Shown: in pieces, positions 1-5,479 of the stretch | Layout of the letters: every line of letters starts with the position of its first letter | How positions within the stretch are numbered: position 1 is the first letter of the stretch | DNA from: Parachlamydiaceae bacterium | GTDB lineage: Bacteria; Chlamydiota; Chlamydiia; Chlamydiales; Parachlamydiaceae | DNA length: 6,099 bases | Assembly: GCA_013817115.1 (NCBI GenBank) | Contig: JACDDG010000159.1 | Coordinates: forward strand, 1 to 6,099 | Reading direction: 5' to 3' | Notes under the pieces: model-generated | What the model was told of the DNA's origin: nothing | Databases searched by the model: none | Seen by the model: the letters and a program-made list of their open reading frames with translations, nothing else | Program-made: the position numbers and the translations under genes

Positions 1-92
1 GAGCAAGATATCTCTCCATTTGCATAGTAAAATCTTCTCATTATACCATGCGGAAAATTGAAGTCAATCACTTCATTTGCAAACCTCTATAA
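1..92 (+). other. possible tail of an upstream gene, reading frame ambiguous
   Basis: Two plus-strand frames could carry the end of a gene entering from the left. Frame 3 is open from base 3 to a TAA at 90-92 and gives 29 residues ending HFICKPL; it would overlap the proposed DUF4350 start. Frame 2 is open from base 2 to a TGA at 59-61 and gives 19 residues ending LYHAEN, 15 bases before the TTG at 77. Neither tail is long enough to recognise. In related clusters a DUF4129 gene often lies next to DUF4350, so a DUF4129 tail is a reasonable guess from context only. No promoter is evident, which fits an operon that starts further upstream. Confidence 0.2.
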
Positions 93-841
93 TCGCTTTG
101 TCTATTAATAAAAATATAGATTTTGATGTTCCAAATGAGCTTGCTCCTAATACGTCCACTTTTTCAGCGCAACCTTCCGGTTTGAAAGCAATCTACCTCA
201 TTGGAAAGCAATTAAAGATTGATGTTAAACGTTGGGTTCTCCCCTTCCAGCTTCTGCCGATTGACTCTCCAGGGACTATGATAGCTTATCTTCCTCCTGA
301 AAAATATAGCGATACTGAAAAGGATATTATCGCAGAATGGCTAGGCAATGGTGGTAGATTTATTGTTATAGGAAATGAAACCTGGTTTGAGGCATATTCT
401 GACCAAAGTTTTCTGGAAATGAATGAAGACATCGAATTGTATAACGTGTCAGATGTCATCAATAATAATGGCCTGAAGAAAAAAGAGGAAAAGACTCTTT
501 CTCTTCTGGCTGACCTTTTCTATGGGCATGATTCCATTTATTTTGATGATTACCATAACGGAATAAAAGATAAGCGTTCTTTTTCAGTGTTATTTCTAAG
601 CTTTATTCGCTATCCATGGGGTCAATTTTGCTTGAGTGGTCTTGTCGCCCTTATGGTAGGGCTTTTTGGTTACCGTTTGCGCATGGATCGCTATCGGTAC
701 AATCAAAATGAGTCTTTAACAACTCATCAACAACACTATCCTTCGCGCATTGATTCACTTACTTCACTTTTTCGCTATATTGACTCCTATGAATTGTCGA
801 GCGACATTGCGCGCAATTATCATAAATTTAAAGGAAACTAA
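77..841 (+). CDS. DUF4350 domain membrane protein, start uncertain
   Basis: This 254-residue protein matches DUF4350. Residues about 26-100 have the family layout: an NTSTFSAQPSGLKAIY-type opening, a KRW strand end, then AEWLGNGGRFIVIG, which resembles the 'WV..GGRLVV' strand of a glutamine-amidotransferase-like fold. IYFDDYHNG at 154-162 corresponds to the family's D-E-Y-H-x-G signature. One membrane helix is visible at about 182-199, followed by a basic segment (GYRLRMDRYR) and a short C-terminal region. Family members usually have an N-terminal membrane helix as well and a longer C-terminal part; both seem reduced or absent here. The start used is TTG at 77, the first usable codon after an in-frame TGA at 59-61; it has no Shine-Dalgarno sequence. 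TTG at 98 is an alternative. The stop directly abuts the MoxR start, so it belongs to the operon. Its biochemical role is unknown; it is inferred to be a membrane partner of the MoxR/DUF58 pair. The domain call is firmer than the start. Confidence 0.75.
   Translation: MQTSIIALSINKNIDFDVPNELAPNTSTFSAQPSGLKAIYLIGKQLKIDVKRWVLPFQLLPIDSPGTMIAYLPPEKYSDTEKDIIAEWLGNGGRFIVIGNETWFEAYSDQSFLEMNEDIELYNVSDVINNNGLKKKEEKTLSLLADLFYGHDSIYFDDYHNGIKDKRSFSVLFLSFIRYPWGQFCLSGLVALMVGLFGYRLRMDRYRYNQNESLTTHQQHYPSRIDSLTSLFRYIDSYELSSDIARNYHKFKGN
832..835 (+). promoter_or_regulatory. ribosome binding site for the MoxR gene
   Basis: AGGA lies six bases before the ATG at 842, inside the last codons of the DUF4350 gene. 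The TAA of that gene (839-841) touches the ATG, which suggests translational coupling. Confidence 0.6.
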
Positions 842-1756
842 ATGGAGAATTTAAACCGAATTAGAGAACATCTTCGTGGATGTCTAATTGGACAGGAAAA
901 AGTTATTGATCAGCTCCTTGTAGGACTTCTTGCCGGCGGCCATATCTTGTTGGAAGGTCCTCCTGGTGTAGGTAAAACCTTTTTGGCGAAAACTATTTCG
1001 TCGCTATTAAATTGCTCATATCAACGTTTACAGTTTACTGCAGACCTCATGCCTAGCGATCTTACCGGAGTCAATATCTGGAATCCATTAAAAGGGGAGT
1101 TCTTCTTTCGGCAAGGTGTATTGTTCACAGAACTTTTACTTGGGGATGAGCTCAATAGAGCTCCGCCACGAACCCAATCAGCCTTGCTAGAAGCCATGGA
1201 AGAAAGAAAAGTTTCTGTGGATGGGGTCACCATGGAACTCTCGCCACAATTTACGGTGATAGCTACTCAGAATCCCTACGATTTCGAAGGCACTTACACA
1301 CTGCCAGAAGCTCAGTGTGACCGATTTCTACTCTGTGTTCCAGTGCATTATCCCTCAAAAGAAGATTCACGAAAATTACTCATGGGATGTTCTCGTCAAT
1401 CACCATTTTCTCCTCCCTGTGACCCCAATTATCTTCTTTCGCTAAGGCAAAAAGTAAAAAACGTACATGTTGAACACGTAGTTATCGACTACATTAATGA
1501 CATGATCCATACCTCTCGAGAATTGCCTGAAATTGCATTAGGAGCTAGTCCAAGAGCTGCATTGATGTTGCTTCGAGGATCTCAAGCCCATGCATTTCTT
1601 CAAGCCAGAGAATATGTAACACCTGAAGATGTTCAATCGGTCGCTTCAATTATTTTAGCCCATCGGTTGAAGTTAACTCCCGAGGCCCAAGTTGAAGGCT
1701 TGACAGCATCTAGATGTGTCGACAAGTTGTTAGAAACTGCAGCTATACCTAGGTAA
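842..1756 (+). CDS. MoxR-family AAA+ ATPase
   Basis: This 304-residue protein is a complete MoxR ATPase (AAA_3 core plus C-terminal lid) of normal family length. Visible motifs are Walker A GPPGVGKT at 39-46, Walker B LLLGDEL at 98-104 with D102 and E103, the MoxR signature NRAPPRTQSALLEAMEER at 105-122, sensor 1 in ATQNP with N144, LPEAQCDRF at 154-162 with the likely arginine finger R161, and sensor 2 GASPRA at 234-239 with R238. All key residues are present, so it should bind and hydrolyse ATP. MoxR proteins are cytoplasmic, oligomeric, chaperone-like ATPases that usually act with a VWA-type partner on a membrane or periplasmic client; the DUF58 gene immediately downstream is that partner type. 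The ATG at 842 has a good AGGA site and abuts the upstream stop. It is probably the energy-supplying component of the operon. Substrate unknown. No gene symbol is given because 'moxR' covers many paralogues. Confidence 0.95.
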   Translation: MENLNRIREHLRGCLIGQEKVIDQLLVGLLAGGHILLEGPPGVGKTFLAKTISSLLNCSYQRLQFTADLMPSDLTGVNIWNPLKGEFFFRQGVLFTELLLGDELNRAPPRTQSALLEAMEERKVSVDGVTMELSPQFTVIATQNPYDFEGTYTLPEAQCDRFLLCVPVHYPSKEDSRKLLMGCSRQSPFSPPCDPNYLLSLRQKVKNVHVEHVVIDYINDMIHTSRELPEIALGASPRAALMLLRGSQAHAFLQAREYVTPEDVQSVASIILAHRLKLTPEAQVEGLTASRCVDKLLETAAIPR

Positions 1757-3028
1757 ATGATGTTTATACCCACAAAGCGCTGTGTAGGGTGCATTATTTT
1801 AATCATGCCGATATGGCTTTTGCCAAATGGTCTTTTGTTGGGCATTTGGATGGTTCTTCTCTTTTTTTTGGCCTCTATTGTAGATATAGCCTCACTACCA
1901 TTGCGCCAGCATCTAGAGCTAAAGCGAATCCTTCCTTCTTCTTTTTACTTGGGTGAAAAAATTATTATTGCGATTGAAATCTTTAACGCAAGCCGTTACA
2001 TGCAGCATGGATTATTATGTGATGACATACCTGAAGCCTTAGGTGGAGAGACAAAAATGCTCACTTGGAGCATCCTCGCAAAACACTCTTGCCGTCTAGA
2101 ATGGGCTGCGTGTCCTCAGAAACGAGGGCAAGCTTCTTTTGGTTTGACCTTATGGCGTGCCAATGGGCTATTAGGGCTGTGGCATAAGGATGTCGTTGTG
2201 GATCTTACACAAGAGGTGGCATTATTTCCGGCCAAACTTTTGCCTTTGCAAAAGCAATTTCAAGGTTTAGGAAGAAATGTAAACAACGGAAGAATAATAA
2301 ATTCCGGTCAAAGAGCGGAAATAGATTTTTTGCGTCCGATGTACGAAGGTGAAGAGTGGCGCAGCGTCGACTGGAAGCAATCTGCTAATAAAAACCGTTG
2401 GATTGTACGCGAGTACAAAGAAGGTATCAGTTGTCAAATAAGTTTATTTATTGATTGTGGACGAGCAATGGGAGAAATAATAGGAGCTAAGAGTCGACTT
2501 GATCACTCGATCAATGCCTCCTTGCAAATATGTCGTGCAGCTGAAAAAAATGGTGATGAGATAGCTCTTACTGCTTTTTCAAACCATATTCATATGAATT
2601 TGCCTTTGGTCAATCGTGGGCAATTTTGTAAAGCTTTAAAATCTCTATATGGCATTGGTGCAAGCGAAGGAGAATCTGATTATTGGAAAGTCTTTGGTCA
2701 AGCGCTACATCAACTTAAAAAGCGGTCACTTATTATCCTTTTTAGCGATATTTTGGACTCTTGTGCCAGTAATGGCATTTCTTATCAATTATGTTTGGCT
2801 GCGCAGCGTCACAAGGTCATATGTTGCATGCTTAAAGATCCTGCATTAAATCTTGAAGCCATAAATGATGATTTACATCGTTCTACCGCAGCAAAATTTA
2901 TGAGTATAGAACGCGCTGTGGCAATTGCCAAAATGCGCCAAGGGGGCGTGTCGGTCATTGAAATTGAAGAAAGCCATTTTCATACGAGTATCCTACAACA
3001 CTACATAGAAACTCGAGGAAAAGTCTGA
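1757..3028 (+). CDS. DUF58 (VWA-like) membrane-anchored protein, MoxR partner
   Basis: This 423-residue protein belongs to the DUF58 family. A hydrophobic N-terminal hairpin at about 9-45 (two membrane segments split near LPNG) anchors it. Residues about 55-160 look like the beta-rich middle domain. The DUF58 signature follows at about 188-220: EIDFLRPMYEGEEWRSVDWK, then SANKNRWIVREY. A VWA-like fold runs from about 227, with strand SLFIDCGRAM at 229-238 and a later strand LIILFSDILD at 325-334. The metal-site motif expected in the first strand is D-x-S-x-S; here it reads DCGRA, keeping D233 but replacing both serines with G235 and A237. It presumably links the MoxR ATPase to a membrane client. 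Start: ATG at 1757 abuts the MoxR stop, but AGG at 1751-1753 is only three bases away from it; the ATG at 1760 has a six-base spacing and may be the true start, which would remove one Met. The stop overlaps the next ATG by one base. Confidence 0.9.
   Translation: MMFIPTKRCVGCIILIMPIWLLPNGLLLGIWMVLLFFLASIVDIASLPLRQHLELKRILPSSFYLGEKIIIAIEIFNASRYMQHGLLCDDIPEALGGETKMLTWSILAKHSCRLEWAACPQKRGQASFGLTLWRANGLLGLWHKDVVVDLTQEVALFPAKLLPLQKQFQGLGRNVNNGRIINSGQRAEIDFLRPMYEGEEWRSVDWKQSANKNRWIVREYKEGISCQISLFIDCGRAMGEIIGAKSRLDHSINASLQICRAAEKNGDEIALTAFSNHIHMNLPLVNRGQFCKALKSLYGIGASEGESDYWKVFGQALHQLKKRSLIILFSDILDSCASNGISYQLCLAAQRHKVICCMLKDPALNLEAINDDLHRSTAAKFMSIERAVAIAKMRQGGVSVIEIEESHFHTSILQHYIETRGKV
3015..3019 (+). 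promoter_or_regulatory. ribosome binding site for the RDD-SpoIIM gene
   Basis: GAGGA lies eight bases before the ATG at 3028, within the end of the DUF58 gene. The TGATG overlap of stop and start indicates termination-reinitiation coupling. Confidence 0.6.
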
Positions 3029-4740
3029 TGGATAAAATAACGATTAAAAGTTACGAGCAGGTTGATCTGGAGTTTACTTTGGCTGGAATAGGACGCCGAG
3101 GCTTAGCAGGTTTGATTGACTCAGTTATTCAATCTATATTTATTTTTATTTTGGCTGTATTAGTTATACTATATTGTCCTGTCTCTACAAACCTTCTTAA
3201 AATCGTTGCAGTTTTTATATGTATGTTTGGTTATCGTTTTCCATTCGAGCATTTTTGTCGTGGACAAACTCCTGGAAAAATGATCATTGGGATCAGAGTT
3301 ATTGGGGCAGATGGGCGTCGGCCAAATTGGCGACAAACATTATTGCGAACTCTTATTGGGGGTGTAGACTCTTTGGGTTTGTACGCTCTTGCAGGCATTG
3401 TCATATTTTGCACACCGAAAAGCCAGCGTTTCGGAGATCTTGCTGCAGGAACTTATGTAATAGTTTGTAATTCGTGTACGTTGCCCACTACAGGTATGTT
3501 GTGGCTTAGCAATCTTGAAACTAAGGGGCGTGGACAAGATTTACGGCTTCAAAAAGGTCCTATAACTCCTGAGACCCTACTGTTAATTGAAAAGTTTTTG
3601 CAGAGAAGAACGGGTCTATCTGAAGACCGGAGAAAGTATATTTCATATTCTCTTTCAAGGCGTGTTGCCGGGGCTGCAGGGTGGGACCTCGAAGCAATTA
3701 CGCCAGAATCTTCAGAGGGATTGCTGGTAGGGGTTTTTACTCAATTGACCGGAGCTGACAGCTTTCTCGAAGCTAAAAAATCGTCTTGGAAAGAAATCGA
3801 GAATCGATTTAAATCTGCTAGAAAATCCCTTAAAAAGCTTTCTTCAGCCGTCATTCAAGACCTCATACGCGACTATCGTTATATTTTAACAACTGTGGGC
3901 CAGGCGCGCATATTAGGAGGTGACTCACAAACGTGTAGTTATCTAAATCATCTTGTCATTTTAGGGCATCAAGCTTTCTATCCTTCTGAAAAAAACCAAG
4001 GAAAATCTAATGGAGATCTTTTTTGGGGATTTTCACGTGTTGTCGGTCGCCATAGGGGCGCTGTAGCTTTATCTGCAATGTTCTTTTTTTCATCTTCTCT
4101 AATTGCCTATTTCGCAGTGCAAAATTCACCTCAAGTTGGATTCGACTTGGTTGCTGATCTTTTTTACGACTTTAAGCCTGAGAGTGATTTGCACTTACAT
4201 GAGATATCTTCTCTAACCAGGCCGATGGCAGCCGGTACGATCATTGCTAATAACATTCAAGTTTCAATTTCGGGGTTTGCGTTGGGAATTACAGGAGGTA
4301 TAGGAACCTTGTGTGTGATTATATATAACGGTCTACATATTGGAGCTGTGATTGGATGGATGAACCTTCAAGGGGACGGATACGCGTTATGGGGCTGGAT
4401 CATGCCCCATGGTGTGACAGAAATATTGGCAATTATTTTAGCTTGTGGAGGAGGTTTTGTTATAGCAGATGCTCTTTGGATGCCTAAATATAATTCACGA
4501 CTTGAGTCTCTTAAGGTTGCAGCGATAGATGCGCTTATGATCGAAGTGGGAGTTATGGGGATGTTGGGGATTGCTGGGCTTATTGAGGGTTTTGTGTCGC
4601 CATCTTCGTTAGAATATCCGGGGCGTATAGCTATTGTTGTGGCTTCAACTTTAATTTGGTTTTTATATTTTGTGGGCGGTTTTTGGCGAGAAATAAAAGT
4701 TGTGGATATCGGTAGGCAAGAATTTCTTTCTGCAATTTAG
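3028..4740 (+). CDS. RDD domain fused to SpoIIM (DUF95) membrane domain
   Basis: This 570-residue polytopic membrane protein carries two domains normally made by separate genes. The N-terminal RDD domain covers about 8-147: GRRGLAGLIDS with R23, R24 and D31, membrane segments at about 33-50, 57-72 and 112-128, the RGQTPGKMIIGIRV loop at 78-91, and QRFGDLAAGTYV with D137. A soluble link at about 155-250 includes the segment LLLIEKFLQRRTGL. The SpoIIM/DUF95 domain covers about 252-555: a helical cytoplasmic part (LSSAVIQDLIRDYRYI at 271-286), a first membrane segment at about 344-363, the signature NNIQVSISGFALGITGGIGT at 408-427, YNGLHIGAVIGW at 433-444, PHGVTEILAIILACGGG at 460-476, AGLIEGFV at 516-523 and a last helix at about 533-551. 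SpoIIM is best known from Bacillus sporulation, where it helps peptidoglycan remodelling; homologues occur widely in non-sporulating bacteria beside RDD, DUF4129 and MoxR genes. As the last operon gene it is inferred to be the membrane platform or client for MoxR/DUF58. No indel or internal start is seen at the junction, so the fusion appears genuine. Confidence 0.92.
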   Translation: MDKITIKSYEQVDLEFTLAGIGRRGLAGLIDSVIQSIFIFILAVLVILYCPVSTNLLKIVAVFICMFGYRFPFEHFCRGQTPGKMIIGIRVIGADGRRPNWRQTLLRTLIGGVDSLGLYALAGIVIFCTPKSQRFGDLAAGTYVIVCNSCTLPTTGMLWLSNLETKGRGQDLRLQKGPITPETLLLIEKFLQRRTGLSEDRRKYISYSLSRRVAGAAGWDLEAITPESSEGLLVGVFTQLTGADSFLEAKKSSWKEIENRFKSARKSLKKLSSAVIQDLIRDYRYILTTVGQARILGGDSQTCSYLNHLVILGHQAFYPSEKNQGKSNGDLFWGFSRVVGRHRGAVALSAMFFFSSSLIAYFAVQNSPQVGFDLVADLFYDFKPESDLHLHEISSLTRPMAAGTIIANNIQVSISGFALGITGGIGTLCVIIYNGLHIGAVIGWMNLQGDGYALWGWIMPHGVTEILAIILACGGGFVIADALWMPKYNSRLESLKVAAIDALMIEVGVMGMLGIAGLIEGFVSPSSLEYPGRIAIVVASTLIWFLYFVGGFWREIKVVDIGRQEFLSAI

Positions 4741-4766
4741 AAATGATCCCTACTATGGCTTTCTAA
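4737..4766 (+). other. AT-rich stem-loop across the operon's last stop codon
   Basis: TTAGAAA at 4737-4743 pairs perfectly with TTTCTAA at 4760-4766 around a 16-base loop. The stem includes the TAG stop of the RDD-SpoIIM gene. It has no GC-rich stem or following T run, so it is not a standard Rho-independent terminator. It could protect the 3' end or be chance. Confidence 0.25.
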
Positions 4767-4822
4767 GAAGATGTCGCGCATGATTAGTCCCGGAGGGTAG
4801 GGTGTAGAATTAAGGTGACTTT

Positions 4823-4880
4823 CCCCGGGTGCAGCCCAATGTCATTAAGTTTAGAAAATAGACATGTTTAAGGGTGCTCT
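4823..4880 (+). repeat. dispersed repeat, left inverted copy (shortened)
   Basis: The copy begins with CCCCGGG (4823-4829) and ends at TGCTCT (4875-4880). Its 46-base core (4835-4880) matches the reverse complement of 5025-5070 at 42 of 46 positions by hand alignment. Compared with the right copy it lacks 16 bases just after CCCCGGG, exactly where the right copy has a hairpin. The two copies point toward each other. Confidence 0.8.
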
Positions 4881-4881
4881 A

Positions 4882-4897
4882 CTCTGTGTTCTCTGTG
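4882..4897. repeat. short direct repeat CTCTGTG, nine-base period
   Basis: CTCTGTG occurs at 4882-4888 and again at 4891-4897, directly after the left inverted copy. On the minus strand it reads CCACAGAGAACACAGAG. From memory this resembles a short sequence scattered through intergenic DNA of many unrelated bacteria; this was not checked. It is followed by a small hairpin, GTTGT (4898-4902) with ACAAC (4910-4914). Confidence 0.5.
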
Positions 4898-4973
4898 GTT
4901 GTAAAATAAACAACATTGCGTCAGATACTTTAAGCAAAATAAAACTACGCAAGCAAATACGATTCTGTTCTTG

Positions 4974-4994
4974 TCAACTTAAACTTTAAATTGA
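4974..4994. repeat. AT-rich imperfect palindrome
   Basis: TCAACTTAAA (4974-4983) and TTTAAATTGA (4985-4994) are inverted copies with nine of ten bases matching around a single C. It lies in the unique spacer between the inverted repeats. It could be a protein-binding site or chance in AT-rich DNA. Confidence 0.3.
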
Positions 4995-5024
4995 ACCGAC
5001 GCTCTTATTCATTAAAGCCTTCCA

Positions 5025-5098
5025 AGAGCATCCTTAAACAGGTCCATTTTCTTAACTTAATGACATTGGGGTGCAGCCCCAACGGGGAAAACCCGGGG
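5025..5098 (-). repeat. dispersed repeat, right inverted copy with hairpin module
   Basis: Read on the minus strand this copy begins with CCCCGGG (5098-5092) and ends in TGCTCT (5030-5025). It contains the core shared with 4835-4880 and, unlike that copy, keeps a hairpin: CCCC 5077-5080 pairs with GGGG 5084-5087 across a three-base loop, and GGGT 5069-5072 with ACCC 5091-5094. The CCCCGGGT start, the CCCC/GGGG stem and the GGGCTGCACC block are also found in the plus-strand repeat at 5161-5194, so the hairpin belongs to a module used in both orientations. Confidence 0.8.
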
Positions 5099-5153
5099 TT
5101 AGAACATTACCACCAAAATTTTTGGAATGAATTCGCATGACTCATCATCATAT

Positions 5154-5229
5154 GATCCAACCCCGGGTGTGCCCCTTAAGGGCTGCACCAGGGGAGAGAC
5201 CTCTACCGCTCCTCCAGAGCTCCGCGGCA
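5154..5229 (+). repeat. two-hairpin direct repeat, copy A
   Basis: The copy runs from GATCCA to CGGCA. Hairpin 1 has stems CCCC 5161-5164 with GGGG 5191-5194, GGTG 5166-5169 with CACC 5186-5189, and GCCC 5171-5174 with GGGC 5180-5183. Hairpin 2 has GCTC 5208-5211 with GAGC 5217-5220, or alternatively CCGC 5206-5209 with GCGG 5224-5227. It shares CCCCTTA, TACCGCTCC and GAGCTCCG blocks, in order, with copy B 82-85 bases downstream. Confidence 0.7.
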
Positions 5230-5238
5230 GTTTTAATC

Positions 5239-5311
5239 GATCCATAGTTTGGTCCCCTTAGGGCCTACACTATGGGCTAGACATATACCGCTCCCTTTGG
5301 AGCTCCGGGCA
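5239..5311 (+). repeat. two-hairpin direct repeat, copy B
   Basis: The copy runs from GATCCA to GGGCA. Hairpin 1 has a perfect seven-base outer stem, CCATAGT 5242-5248 with ACTATGG 5269-5275, then GG 5251-5252 with CC 5264-5265 and CCC 5254-5256 with GGG 5261-5263 around a CTTA loop. Hairpin 2 is GCTCC 5290-5294 with GGAGC 5299-5303 around CTTT. The outer stem bases differ from copy A, yet the fold is the same. Confidence 0.7.
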
Positions 5312-5347
5312 CATTGCTGACTGTACGGTCGCCTAGATTTTTTTGAC

Positions 5348-5403
5348 GCATAAAATATGGGGAAAAATTTGCCATCAAATCCATAGCAAATTTTGTCTTA
5401 TGC
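5348..5403. other. nested stem-loop downstream of the fucosyltransferase gene
   Basis: An inner perfect nine-base stem, AAAATTTGC 5364-5372 with GCAAATTTT 5386-5394, is enclosed by an outer six-base stem, GCATAA 5348-5353 with TTATGC 5398-5403. It lies 77 bases beyond the stop of the minus-strand gene. Read on the minus strand the inner stem ends in a five-T run within GCAAATTTTTCCCC. It may act as that gene's terminator or 3' end structure, but the stem is AT-rich and the T run falls mostly inside it, so this is uncertain. The T7 run at 5338-5344 is on the plus strand and has only a weak stem before it. Confidence 0.4.
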
Positions 5404-5479
5404 AAGCCTTTTTGCAAACGAGGATCTAGCAACAATTGTGTTACCTATCTTCATAATCGGACAACTCGACACCATGCCC

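Larger units (their letters stand above)
4741..5479. other. 739-base convergent intergenic region rich in repeats
   Basis: No convincing coding frame is present between the two convergent genes. The content is two inward-facing copies of one repeat (4823-4880, 5025-5098), a CTCTGTG direct repeat (4882-4897), a mostly unique AT-rich spacer (4900-5024) with an imperfect palindrome at 4974-4994, a diverged pair of structured direct repeats (5154-5229, 5239-5311), a T7 run at 5338-5344, and a nested stem-loop (5348-5403). Bases 4770-4822 hold a CCCGGAGGG block at 4789-4797 that may be another worn repeat fragment. Nothing recognisable was found in 5404-5479 apart from a small hairpin at 5401-5416. 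No tRNA, IS transposase or CRISPR array is seen. Confidence 0.7.

Noticed and set aside
1021..1233. Minus-strand frame across the MoxR gene
   Set aside because: It lies opposite the MoxR Walker B region, whose protein sequence is strongly conserved. It is an antisense shadow.
2649..2849. Plus-strand frame 66 residues long inside the DUF58 gene, with hydrophobic stretches
   Set aside because: It is in an alternative frame of an intact DUF58 gene and has no ribosome binding site; it appears to be a shadow.
3219..3470. Plus- and minus-strand frames within the RDD domain
   Set aside because: They overlap conserved RDD sequence in the main frame and have no domain features.
4864..4989. 41-residue plus-strand frame starting MFKGALLCVLCGCK, with five cysteines
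   Set aside because: It has no ribosome binding site, its start lies inside the dispersed repeat and its early codons are the CTCTGTG repeat. The right copy of the repeat does not preserve the frame, so it is most likely chance.
4823..5098. Insertion sequence with terminal inverted repeats
   Set aside because: The interior of 144 bases encodes no transposase and no target-site duplication was found. A non-autonomous element remains possible and is reported as such.
5154..5311. CRISPR array
   Set aside because: There are only two diverged copies, each about 75 bases long with internal hairpins, and there is no short constant repeat with regular unique spacers.
5316..5344. Rho-independent terminator on the plus strand ending in the T7 run
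   Set aside because: The only stem before the T run is about three base pairs (GAC with GTC), too weak to call, and it lies almost 600 bases after the operon's stop.
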